Shown piece after piece: positions 33,165 through 44,023 of a stretch of 64,000 nucleotides of DNA. The notes under the pieces were generated by a model, which was not told where the DNA came from, did not search any database, and saw only the letters and a list, made by a program, of their open reading frames with translations. The translations under genes and the position numbers were made by a program. This DNA comes from Nepenthes gracilis (lineage: Eukaryota; Streptophyta; Magnoliopsida; Caryophyllales; Nepenthaceae). The stretch covers positions 5,555,119-5,619,118 of the forward strand of contig BSYO01000030.1 in NCBI GenBank assembly GCA_033239525.1. Reading direction: 5' to 3'. The stretch's first letter is position 1; the number at the start of each line of letters is the position of its first letter.

Positions 33165-33560
33165 CAACAAATTGGACACCCCACTGGGGTTACTATCCTC
33201 CAACTCCCTAAATGTCAAAAAACCTTAGGCTTGCGACGAGTCTTCATGCTACATTCTTCTGAGGACAGTCCATAATCGTGAGGTCCAGCACATCTCGCCA
33301 AACCATTTGGAGTTGAGGACATTCCTCAACTTAAAGAGGGTTGCGTCCGCCTCTCAGGTGGAGGAACGAAAGTCAGAAAGCTTCTCAACGTAGGCTTCAT
33401 AAGAAAAATTTAATATTTGACTGGTTGTTAAATGTAGTACTCATCAAGCAAAGCTACGAAAAAAGACAAATGTGTGTTGATTTTATCGATGAGAATAAGA
33501 CATGTTCAAAAGGAAGTTTTTCATTACCAAGAATTGATCTGGTGGCAGATTCAACATCTG
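33165..33560 (+). pseudogene. element B: gag scrap and start of RT
   Basis: After D the B element resumes. At 33280-33320 ELRTFLNLKRVAS matches the ELRTLFNVKRIAS stretch upstream of gag in fragment A. Shortly after comes RT: KLLNVGFIRK in one frame, then NVVLIKQSYEKRQMCVDFID and KTCSKGSFSLPRIDLV in the frame of 33341. These are Tat-type RT motifs. Only about 200 bp lie between the gag scrap and RT, so most of gag and all of the protease are deleted. The reading stops at 33560 where E begins and continues at 51118. Confidence 0.8.
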
Positions 33561-35542
33561 TGTCACGAACCTAAATCAAAGTAGACCTAAACAAATATAA
33601 TTAATTACAACCCCTAAAAATTAGAATCCCAAATAAAATTTACAAAGATCAAATCAAATCTAAAAAAAAATTCAAGCAAAACTGACAACAAACACAAGGC
33701 CTCAATACTCAATAATAATGAATCAAAACACAAATCCAATCACGAGATCTCATCGAATAACCCATCCAAATAATAAAAAAAAAATATATAACCTACTCTA
33801 CAATATCAGAAGGACAAACAACTAGTCACGAGATCCAACTGTTCTTAATAAAGAACCATAGACCTAGATCCTACCAATCTCAAAATCCAAAATTCATGTA
33901 ATACATTCTAGTCCAAAAACAAAACTAAAACTCACCAATGTAAACGAGGCTGCAACCAAATCATGTTGAAACTCTTACAATGTATTCAAGCCCACCAATG
34001 TAAAGGGATAAGAAAATAAAAACATGAGCCCAAAATTTAATAAGTATCTATATAATATAATAAATAATAATGTCTGAAATCAAGATGATGGTTAGTAAAC
34101 ACGTTCAAAAAACGTAAATCACAATGCCAAATGCCTAAAGTCAAAGTAGTCTCGTACTTAAAAGCATAATCTAATTAAAACATAATCCCATCGGGATATA
34201 TTCTGAACAAAATATAATCCAAAACAAAAACACATAATCCGAATCATAACATAATCCAAACGGAACATATTCTGAATGAAGTATAGTACAGATTAAAATC
34301 ATATAATCCAAATTGAAATCACATATTCAAATGTATGACACTGACCGAATCCCTTTGTGAGCAAACCTACAAATCTTAAACAAAGTCCAAATACAAATCA
34401 ATACAGAAAATATACCAAAATACAAATCATGCACAAATCGAATAACCAAAAACCAAAAGACTAACTTGAGGAAGGGATACACACGCTCCCTATAACATTG
34501 AGCCATATCAACCATTATTTAGACCTATAGGTAGGGCTGACTATATATTATCTCCTATAAACGACCAAATGCCACTTTCTTTTGTCATCCGTCGATATTA
34601 GGTGCAATTCTTAAATTTGTCTGATATATTGAGATATCTGAATATATTAGTTTCGTTCAATTATCTTATGATACTTCTCATAAAAAAATGGGGAGAGTCT
34701 CTACAACACATATCACAAAACTTTTTTCTGCCAACAGAAAAGGAAATCAAAGCTTCCACTCAAGAAGATCACAAAGCTTTTCCCGTCGAAAAATGGCCAT
34801 ATATCGAATCAAATCACAAAGGTAAAAAGCTCGAACCCTAGGCAGCGATACATGGATGCCACATACATGGCTCATGTGCAACTTTTCATAACTTTTACTT
34901 TACAGATATACTAATACATAAATATAATATCTCAAAATATTTATACCCATTTTTTTATAAAATGAACAAAACCTATAAATATTAGCAAAATTCAAACAAA
35001 ATCCCTAAATGATCATTAAAAATAACATGCATGTACGAGGAAAGCAAATAAGATAAGTAAAAATAACAAGCATATATAATAAAACCTCCAAACATGAGCA
35101 AAATTTATCAGATATAAAAACAGACCAATGGTAGGGCGCAAGAATAATTGTCTCAATTTCCAACAAAGCAGATCTGACAAAAGAATATTTTGATCTACCT
35201 ATTCTCTTCTTTCTCTCTCTTCTCTCCTCTTTTTTCTTCCAGCACGAATGGCTAAATAGTGACGCACAGTTTCTTAAATAAACCATTGTTGCACGAGCAC
35301 CACTAAAGTGCACCTCGAGCGTGACCCCCATGGGACTCAACACTCGAGTGCTGCCTTGGACACCACTCTAGTGCCACCCACACTGCTTTCTACACTCAAG
35401 TACACATCAAGTGCCTCATGCACTAGCCTACTTGCTCCGAATTCTTTCAAATTTTGACATTATACAATTATTTCTAATACATCTAATTTATCCAAAATAA
35501 CATAAAATACTAAATTAAATCAAATGGGAATCGAGTATTATA
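33561..35542 (-). repeat. 3' LTR of E
   Basis: Left LTR on the window map, 1982 bp. It begins (plus strand) TGTCACGAACC and ends TATTATA, which is TATAATA on the minus strand with the expected TG changed to TA. It aligns with 49169-51112 along its length (for example AATATAATTAATTACAACC near both starts). A TTCTTAAATA box is at 35271-35280. Confidence 0.88.
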
Positions 35543-35560
35543 GTTCTTCCCTCCTTATCA
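35543..35560 (-). other. polypurine tract of E
   Basis: On the minus strand AAGGAGGGAAGAAC lies just before the 3' LTR start at 35542. Confidence 0.7.
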
Positions 35561-35599
35561 AAATTTTATCTCGAAATTTACATACCTAAATACTCAAAT

Positions 35600-36990
35600 A
35601 AGTAGGGATATTTCTCCTAGACTTCATCCATTCCCGGGTTGCTTCCTCGATTGAATAATTTTTTCAAAGTATTTTAACCAGTGGAATCATCTTATTCCTT
35701 AATAATTGATCCTTTCTGTCCAAAATCTGAACCAAAACCTCAACATTAGTCAAATTCTCATCAATCCTCAACGGTTCATACTCGACTAGATGTAAATGAT
35801 CATATGCATACTTCTTCAATATAGAAACATGGAAAACATCACGGCAATCTGCCAAATGCGGAGGCAAAGCAAATATATAGGCTACCTCTCCGACTCGCTA
35901 TAAAATCCCGAATGGTCCAATGAATCTCGTCTTTCATTTATCTTTTACTCTAAACCTCAAGATTCCCCACCTAGGAGATACCTTCAAAAATACATGATCA
36001 CCCACTTCAAACCTCAAGTCAAATCTCCTCCTATTGGCATAACTCTTCTGGCAACTTGTAGCCATAATCAGCCGATCTCGAATAATCTTAATCATGTTCA
36101 AAGTATTTTAAATAATATTAGGGCCCAAAAGTTTATAATCACCAATCTCTTCCTAATTAATAGGAGACCTACATCTCCAACCATATAATACCTGAAAGGG
36201 GCCATACTGATACTCAACTGATAACTAGTTTTGTATGTAAACTCAACTAGTGGTAGGTAATTATCCCAATTTTCTTTCATTTCTAAAACTGATGCCCTTA
36301 ACATATCCTCCAATATTTGAATAGTCCTCTTCGATTGATTGTCTATTTATAAGTAAAATGTCGTACTGAATTTGAACTTGGTACCCAACTTCTTATACAA
36401 GCTTTTCTAAAATTTAAACATAAATCTTGAATCATAATCAAAAACTATTAAAATTGGAATATCATGCAACTTTACGATCTCATTAATGTATAAACGTGCC
36501 AACTTATCCTATGAGAACGTCGTCTAAATCAGTAAAAAATGAGCTAACTTTGTTAGCCTGTTCACAATCACCCAAAGGGTATCCAAATTTCTCATCATCC
36601 TAAGCAAATCAAAAATAAAATCCATCATAATGTGCTCCCATTTTTAACTAGGAATCAACAAATGGTGTAAAAATTCTAGAGGCTTCTTATTCTCAGCTTT
36701 AACTTATTGGCATATAATGCACTTAGCCACAAATGCTGCAATCTCCCACCTTATGTTATGCCATCAAAAACTCTTCTTCATGTCCAGATACATCATGTTC
36801 ACTCCATGATGAATTGTTTGCTTTGACGTATAAGCCTCATCAAAAATTTTCTCCATCAACTCATCAATATTTTAAACACAAATTCTATCTCGATAGCAAA
36901 TATTTGCATCCATCCAAACATTAAAATCCACTTGCAACTCACTACCCAAGTCTCTAATAATTTCTATCAAATACGAGTCGCTCATCTGAG
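35600..36990 (-). pseudogene. integrase and chromodomain-like tail of E (left of F)
   Basis: Read on the minus strand from 36990, where F interrupts the frame: a stretch like SDSYLIEIIRDLGSELQ that corresponds to 42570-42630 of F, then integrase core with MEDMLRASVLEMKENWDNYL at 36313-36254 and PLVEFTYKTSYQLSISMAPF. The tail reads DVFHVSILKKYAYDHLHLVE near 35840-35780 and LDRKDQLLRNKMIPLVKIL at 35720-35664, then a chromodomain start with IEEAT. This is the Tekay pattern. Stops and shifts occur between the blocks, especially 35870-36090 and 36320-36900. Confidence 0.8.
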
Positions 36991-37230
36991 TGTAATACCC
37001 GGATCCCCATTTAATTTATTTTGATATTAATTGTAATTTTAGGTTTGTTGGATGTATTTAAAATGATTATTTATTATAAAACTTAAAAAAATTGAATTAG
37101 TAGAGTGGCGCTTGAAGTGCGCACGAGGGGCACCTATGTGTTGATTCCAGTGGGCTTGCACTCGAGGTGTGTCTAAGGTCATGCTTGAGTGTCGATTCTA
37201 GATTGGTGGCACTCGAGGCACGCCTAAGTT

Positions 37231-37260
37231 GGTGCTCAAGCCCCATTTTGGCTATTTAAG
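37231..37260 (+). promoter_or_regulatory. inverted repeat plus TATA box in 5' LTR of F
   Basis: GGTGCTCAAGCCCC at 37231-37244 is a slightly damaged version of the inverted repeat seen in the 3' LTR (44241-44254) and in E (50881-50894). It stands 8 bp before TATTTAAG. Confidence 0.55.
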
Positions 37261-38070
37261 GGGGGAGCTTCGCACTATTGCACATTCACTTAGGAGGAAA
37301 ACAGAGAGAGCAAGAGAGAGAAGAAAGAGAAGGTAGAGTTCATGTATTTTAGAGCATTTTTTTTATCAAATTTATTTGGTATAAAATTAAGACAAATATC
37401 AAGAAGCCTTATCTTTGGTCTATTTTTATGTCTGAAAATGTTTATTTACGTTTTGGAGGTTTTATATTTATTCATATTATTTTTATTTACCTTATTTGCT
37501 TCCTGTGAACATGCATGCCATATTTACCGGTCGATTTGGGATTTTGTTTGGGTTTTGTAAATTTTAAAGGTTTTATGGTTTTATAAAAATCAGTATAAAT
37601 TTTTAAGACTTTATATGTTCGGTATCAGTATGTTTATATGAAAATTAGCATAATCCTACATAGACCGTGCATTGGTACACATGCATGCTGCTGGGGATGA
37701 GATCACTACCTTTGTGATTCGATATGTGATCCGATTTTGATATGTGATTTGTGGTGCCTCTTCTAATAGTGAGACTTTGTTTTCAATGAAAAAATATTTT
37801 TGACTCACTCTTCTCCCGGCAGGACGAAGCTTTATTTGTATCCGAACCTATCCCATTTCTATTTTAATGAAAACCATTGTAAGGTAATTAATAAAAAGAA
37901 TATTTTTAGATGTCCTAATATATCAGATAAACTTAATGATTGCATCTAATACCACGGGTGGTAAAATATAGTAAACTTGTTCCATATCTATGAAAGATAG
38001 TGTTCATAGATGGCCTAACCTGCTGGCCTAAATTACATATGAATTGGCATAAGGTTACTAAAAATATATG

Positions 38071-38840
38071 TAACCTTCCTCAAATTAGTCTTTTAAAATT
38101 TTTGGTTCTCTGATTTAGTCCCTGCTTTGTATTTCAACATGTATTTGTATTTCGACTTCAATTTGAGATTTATAGATTTGCCCATTGATGAAAATTTGGT
38201 CAGTCTTGTACATTTCAATATATGATTTGTCATAGAACATATTTCAGTTTATATAATTTTATTCCGACCTTTGTTTATTCATATGTAATTTGGATTCAAA
38301 TTTCATTTCATTTAATGTATATTTTATATGAATATGATATATGTAACCTTTCTCAAATTAGTCTTTTAAAATTTTTGGTTCTCTGATTTAGTGCCCGCTT
38401 TGTATTTCGACTTCAATTTGAGATTTATAGATTTGCCCATTGATGAAAATTTGGTCAGTCTTGTACATTTCGATATATGATTTGTCATAGAACATATTTC
38501 AGTTTATATAATTTTATTTCGACCTTTGTTTATTCATATGTAATTTGGATTCAAATTTCATTTTATTTAATGTATATTTTATATGAATATGATATATGTA
38601 ACCTTCCTCAAATTAGTCTTTTAAAATTTTTGGTTCTCTGATTTAGTGCCCACTTTGTATTTCGACTTCAATTTGAGATTTATAGATTTGCCCATTGATG
38701 AAAATTTGGTTAGTCTTGTACATTTCGATATATGATTTGTCATAGAACATGTATAATTTCATTCCAACCTTTGTTTATTCATATGTAATTTGGATCCAAA
38801 TTTAATTTCATTCAATGTATATTTTATATGAATATAATAT
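38071..38840 (+). repeat. tandem triplication inside 5' LTR of F
   Basis: Three copies of a unit of about 256-272 bp start at 38071, 38343 and 38599, each beginning TAACCTT-CTCAAATTAGTC and including TGCCCATTGATGAAAATTTGG. The copies are nearly identical. The 3' LTR of F has the unit once (about 45090-45345), more diverged. Confidence 0.88.
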
Positions 38841-39547
38841 CGGATCACAATTTATTATATGATATAATTTAATTATAAGATTTGATTCCAAATCACGATT
38901 TGTTATGAGTGTCCCGATGGGACCATATTTTGATACAAACTATGATTTGAGTATGAGACTATCCTCAGACTTTCTATTGACATTTGAACCCTCTAATTTG
39001 TTTTATATAATTTGTTTATGTTATTTTGACCCCCCTTCTTTGATTGTAGATATATATATATTATTTTCTATATACACTTATACTTGTTAAGTTTTATATT
39101 TTTATCTTCATTTTCATCCCTTTAAACTATTGGGTTGGATGCGCTTGCAGTAGTTTAAACATCACCTGATATAACTTTATTTATTTGGTAAGTATGGATA
39201 TTTTATTTTGATTTGTGTCTGGATCTTGAGGGTGTATTTTGGATATTTGAATATGGTTGGATGAGGGCTTTTGGATCATGTTTTGAGAATTGTTGGATTG
39301 GATATAATATGTAGATGAGTTGTTATTATTATTCAGTTATCTCTCTTACGGTTGTTTGGAGTAGATCTTATTTATATTATCTGGATTTATATTTGATGAG
39401 ATCCTGTGCGAGTTATGATCTATTGGATCCTATGTATATTTGATTGTCACACTCGGATTTTAAATTTATCATTTATTATTATATTTTTTAAAAATTTTAT
39501 AAAATACTATTATTAAACCTACTTTGGGCCGAATTCATGACAGTGAA

Positions 39548-39560
39548 TAGTATAAGAGAG
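39548..39560 (+). other. primer binding site of F
   Basis: TAGTATAAGAGAG, five bases after the LTR, fits a decayed TGGTATCAGAGAG site for initiator Met tRNA. Confidence 0.6.
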
Positions 39561-39647
39561 AAGTTGTAATGGGAGATATTTTGGGTCTATTTGGGTCATT
39601 TTAGGAGAGATAATTTATTTTAATATTTTGCATGATAGGTATTATCA

Positions 39648-40560
39648 ATGACGGATAATAGGGATTCTAGTGTCGGAGGCTTGGGTTCTAATTGGGAGGA
39701 CGATTACCTAGCTATGATAGGTCGTATGAGCGACATTATGGATAGGATGACCTAGTAGTATGATCAAAATTTGGCTATTATGAAGAGGATGGCCGAGTAG
39801 GGCCAAGGCATGATGCCATTCGATCAGTTTAAGAGAGAGCATGTTTTAGAATTTTTAGGTGAATTTGATCCGATAAAGCATGAGAACTGAATTCAGATGG
39901 TAGAAAGGGTGTTTGAAGCTATTGATTGCCTGAAAGAGGATAAAATTAAGTTTATTGCGTATAAATTGGAGGGCAATGCTAGCCAATAGTGAGACACTCA
40001 ACGCCACATTTTGGGTTAGGAGAACAAGAAGATTTCTTAGAATGTGTTTCAAACAACATTTCTGGAGATGTTCTTTCCTTCTAGTATTCGGGAGATCAAT
40101 GGAGATCAATTTAGTCATCTGTGGAAATGGAACAAGACAGTGGCTGAGTATGATACATAGTTTATTGAGTTATCTCGATTTACTTTGCATATTATTGGGG
40201 ATGAGGCTCTGAGGACCCTAATATTTTTCAAGGGCTAAATAATTCAATTAGAAAGTAGTTGGTGCCCCTTCATTTGAGGACATAAAACGAGGTGCTAGTT
40301 TTGGGGGAAATATTTATAGAGGAGGTCAAATCACCGAGGCCAGAGTTTGCAAGATGGAGGATCCTATTCGAAGTTTAGAGGCCAGGAGAAAGAGACATTA
40401 GTTAGAGTGAAGTCTTCTCCTCCAAAGCCCTACTTTGTGAGGTCTATATATGAGTTATGTTGGAAGAACCATGTTGGGTGAGTTTTCTTCAATTAGAATG
40501 GAGCCTATTTCAATTGTAGCCAGATAGGACACTAGGCAAAAGATTGTCCATCTTCGAGGC
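39648..40560 (+). pseudogene. gag of F
   Basis: The ATG at 39648 starts MTDNRDSSVGGLGSNWEDDY, with close similarity to the gag start of E at 49074. In-frame stops follow (after DRMT, after RMAE, and after KHEN), where Gln or Trp codons are expected. FDQFKREHVLEFLGEFDPIK is readable near 39825-39875. The capsid part beyond 39970 is shifted between frames. A knuckle appears as YFNCSQIGH, a stop, AKDC at 40506-40549, with the first Cys replaced by Tyr. The start was chosen from the agreement with E and the distance of about 100 bp from the primer site. Confidence 0.82.
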
Positions 40561-40599
40561 ATCAGCATCCGGACAAGAGTCAAGCAACTTTAAGTATAG

Positions 40600-40960
40600 C
40601 CTATATATCGATAGCCCGTGATGGTAGAGCGAACCCATCAGTGGTGGAAGGTACTTATAAATTTTTGATTCTATGGCTCACATTCTGATTGATTTTGGGG
40701 ATACATATTCTTTTGTGGCTCCTAGATTTGTATACAATTTATGTGTGCCTCTCTAATTTCTAGAAAGGGCTTTGATGGTGTCTACCTTGGTGGATAAATC
40801 ATTGATGGCTGATATTGTGTATCCTCAATACCTAATTTGGGTTAGTGGCTATCAATTGTTAACCGATTTGATCTTACTTGATATGTTGGACTTTGATTAT
40901 TTTGGGGATAGATTGGTTGACATGTTATCATGCTAATATGGACTACTTCCATCAATTTAT
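40600..40960 (+). pseudogene. aspartic protease of F
   Basis: HILIDFGDTYSFVAPRFVYN near 40679-40738 is the protease active-site region, with the usual D-S-G changed to D-F-G. LMADIVYPQYLIWVSGYQLL and DLILLDMLDFD (40805-40895) correspond to the second half of the domain and match 47870-47780 of E. One frameshift and stops are present. Confidence 0.78.
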
Positions 40961-41099
40961 TTTATTTTGTATTTCAAGGCATGAATTGTTTGAGTTTCAA
41001 GGTAGAGTTGAAATGAAGGCCATGGGATTAATTTTGGCCCTATATGCGAGCCATCTGATATAAAAAGGGTTCCAAGTTTATCTGGCATATATAATCATA

Positions 41100-41990
41100 T
41101 TTAGGAGTTATTCTATGGCCATTGAGGATATTTCAATTGTCTGTGAATTTGGAGATCTCTTTTCAAAGGATTTGCTTAAATCACCTCCCAATAGAGAGAT
41201 TGAATTTACTATTGATGTGGTGTCAAGGTCAATGCCGATATCAAGGGATTCATATAGAATGGTCCTATTTGAAGTTGAAGGAATTGAAGTAACAGTTGCA
41301 ATATTTGTTGGAGAAATGATTTATTCAATCCAATGTATTGTCATAGGATGCTCCCATATTATTTGTGAAAAATAAGGATGGATCTATGAGGTTGTGTATG
41401 GATTATAAAAAATTGAATAAGATTATGATTAAGAACATTTTGCCTAATGATAGAAGATTTGTTTGACCAACTGTAAGGAGCTCGGGTGTTTTCTAAAATT
41501 GACTTGCGATCAGGATACCCCCAGTTGAGAATTAAGCACGAGGATATGCCTAAGATAGCCTTTAGGATGAGATACGGCCATTATGAGTTTTTAGTGATGC
41601 CTTTTAGGTTAACAAATATACCAACATTGTTTATAAATTTGATAAATCGGGTGTTTCAGCTCTATTTAGATCAATTTATAGTGATTTTCATATATGACAT
41701 CCTAATTTATTCAAAAAGTTTTGAGGAGCATGGGGTCTATTTGAGGACTACACATCAAATTCTAAGAGATAGGTAGTTGTTTCCTAAATTAAAGAAATGT
41801 GAAATCTAGTTTGAGGAGATATCATTCTTAATTCATATCATTTCTAAGGATGGCGTGGTCTGTAGGCTCGAAGAAGGTGAAAGCTGTGACAAATTGGAAG
41901 AGACCGACGAATGTTGCTGAGGTGTAGAGTTTCTTAGGCTTAGTTGGATACTACAGGCGGTATGTTAAGAAATTTTCAAGGATTATAATG
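41100..41990 (+). pseudogene. reverse transcriptase of F (active-site Asp lost)
   Basis: EFGDLFSKDLLKSPPNREIE at 41142-41202 opens the region. After shifts, MDYKKLNKI near 41398-41424 and [20 protein letters not shown] from 41489, then [14 protein letters not shown]. At 41687-41698 the polymerase motif reads FIYD: the first of the two catalytic Asp is Tyr (codon at 41693-41695). [11 protein letters not shown] is followed by a stop at 41774. FLGLVGYYRRYVKKFSRI closes the region near 41930-41985. This cannot be an active polymerase. Confidence 0.88.
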
Positions 41991-42480
41991 CCCCGACTCA
42001 ATTGTCACAAAAGAAGATGGTGTTTATTTGGGATGATAATTGTGAGGGTAGTTTTCAAGAGTTAAAGAGGAGATTGATGATAGTACCTATATTATCGATT
42101 TTTATTAGATCGGGTAGATTTGTTATGTACTATGATGATTCTAAGAAAGGCTTGGATTGTGTTTTGATGCAGCATGGCTAGGTGGTGACTTATGGGTCCA
42201 AATAATTGAAGGTTCATAAGCAAAACATCCCACCTATGAATTGGAGTTAGCGGCTGTGATCTTCGCATTAAAAATTTAAAGACACTATCTGTATGGAGAG
42301 AAGTTTATAGTTTACTTAGATCATAAGAGTTTGAAGTATCTGTTTTCGTATAAGGAATTAAATATGCAGCAGTGGAGGTGGATAGATTTATTTAAGAACT
42401 ATGATTATAAAATCAAGTATCAGCCAGGAAAGGTAAATGTAATTGTCAATACTCTGAGTCAAAAATCTTCGGGTTTAGTG
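41991..42480 (+). pseudogene. RNase H of F
   Basis: VMYYDDSKKGLDCVLMQHG near 42122-42178 has the first acidic motif, and YELELAAV-like sequence near 42235-42258 the second after a shift. YGEKFIVYLDHKSLKYLFSY at about 42292-42352 is the third, with Thr-Asp changed to Leu-Asp. KYQPGKVNVIVNTLSQKSSG at 42415-42474 is the usual C-terminal tether to integrase. Stops lie near 42181, 42204 and 42278. Confidence 0.82.
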
Positions 42481-43705
42481 GCCCATTTGATGATCAATGA
42501 ATGGGAGATGTTCGATGGAATGAAGAGCTATCTCAAGGTGCAGTCGGCGATTTTAAAGAAAATTAAAGAGAATCAAATAAGCAACCCGTATTCAATGGAA
42601 ATAGCTGGAGATTTAGGAAGCGAGTCACAAGCAAATTTCGGTATTCAAACAAATGGGATTATTTGTTTTCAAGATAGGATTTTTATGCCAAATATTGATG
42701 AGTTAAATGAGAAAATTTTTAATGAGGCCCATAGATCAAGTTATACATTTCATTCCAGAGTGAACAAAATATATCATGACATGAGAAAGTCCTTCTAGTG
42801 GCAAAACATGAGGAGAGAGGTTGTAGCTTATGTGGTAAGGTATATTTTGTGTCAGCAAGTGAAAGCCTAGCGTAAGAAACCTCCAGGATTTTTTCATCCT
42901 TTGCCGATTCCCAACTAAAAGTGGTAGGATATAATGATGGACTTTATTTCGGGGTTACCTAGGATGGCAAGGAATTGGGATGCTATTGGGGTGATCATGG
43001 ATAAATTGACAAAGTCTACTCATTTCTTACTGGTTCAGATGATATATTCAATGGATAAGTTAGCCCATCTGTATATCAATGAGATAGTGATGTTGCATGG
43101 CATTCTAGCTTTGATTGTTTCCAATCGTGATCTGAGATTTATGTCAAAGGTTTGGAAGAGTTTATATAAGGAGTTGAGTACAAAGTTAAAATTCAGTATG
43201 GCATTATATTCGTAAACAGATGGCCAATCCAAAAAGACTATTCAAATTCTTAAGGATATGTTGAGGGCATTAGTTTTGGAGATGAAAGGAAATTGGAATA
43301 ATTATCTACCACTTACCGAGTTCTCGTATAATAATAGCTATTAGTCGAATATCAAGATAGCATATTTTGAGGCTTTATATGGACGGAGATATATGTATCC
43401 TATTAATTGGAAAGAGATCGGCAATCATAGATTATTGGGCCCTAATATCATTTAAGATACTTCTGAAAAGATTAGGGTCATTAGAGATTGGTTGATTAAG
43501 GCTCAGAGTCACCAGAAAAGCTATGCTGATAGGTGGAGATCAAATTTGAGGTTCGATGTGGGCAACCATATATTTTTGAAGATATCTTTGAGGAAAGGAA
43601 TTTCGAGGTTTGAAGTGAATGGTAAATTAAAGTTGAGGTTCATTGGACCCTTTAAGATTTTGCTAGGAGTCAGAGATGTGACCTATGGATTGACTTTCCT
43701 TTGAG
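42481..43705 (+). pseudogene. integrase of F
   Basis: The N-terminal zinc region is EAHRSSYTFHSRVNKIYHDM at 42724-42783, then a stop and YVVRYILCQQVKA near 42830-42870, where only one of the two Cys remains. The core starts MMDFISGLPRMARNWDAIGV at 42934 and IMDKLTKSTHF. The second catalytic site is SNRDLRF near 43120 (normally SDRDLRF), and the Glu site is DGQSKKTIQIL near 43220 with Glu replaced by Lys. GPFKILLG at 43648-43671 is the GPY/F module. The catalytic triad is therefore broken twice, besides two stops. Confidence 0.86.
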
Positions 43706-44010
43706 TTTGGTAGAATGTTATGACATGTTTCATGTGTCGATATTGAGGAAATACGTATATGATCCTTCTTATATAATTGAATTTGAGCCGCTACAAATTG
43801 ATGAAATTTATCATGTATGGAAGTTTTCATTTAAATTTTAGATAGAAAGGATCAAGTGTTGAGGGATAAGATGATTCCGTTGGTCAAGGTGCTATGAAAA
43901 AATCATTCAGTCAAGAAGATAACTTAGGAGTGTGAAGATGAAGTCCAAGAGAAGTAACCCCATCTGTTTGAATATTGAGGCATGTAAATTTTGATGATGA
44001 AATTTTTATA
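43706..44010 (+). pseudogene. chromodomain-like tail of F
   Basis: DMFHVSILRKYVYDPSYIIE at 43717-43776 is followed by a region with LDRKDQVLRDKMIPLVKVL (43838-43895), then KNHSVKK. It matches the tail of E at 35840-35600. One frameshift and a stop lie between the two blocks. Confidence 0.75.
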
Positions 44011-44023
44011 TTGTGGGGAGAAT
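44011..44023 (+). other. polypurine tract of F
   Basis: TTGTGGGGAGAAT directly before the 3' LTR start at 44024. Confidence 0.75.

Larger units (their letters stand above)
36991..39542 (+). repeat. 5' LTR of F (2552 bp)
   Basis: Starts TGTAATACCC, ends TTCATGACA. TATA-like TATTTAAG is at 37253-37260, followed by a GAGAGA tract near 37304-37330. It is about 500 bp longer than the 3' LTR because of a local triplication at 38071-38840. Confidence 0.9.

Noticed and set aside
37342..37560. 72-codon hydrophobic frame in the 5' LTR of F, a possible membrane peptide.
   Set aside because: T-rich leader sequence of an LTR gives hydrophobic residues by chance; the 3' LTR does not keep the frame.
38071..38840. 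Possible CRISPR-like array because of regular repeats.
   Set aside because: Units are about 260 bp, directly adjacent with no variable spacers, and lie inside an LTR of a plant element.
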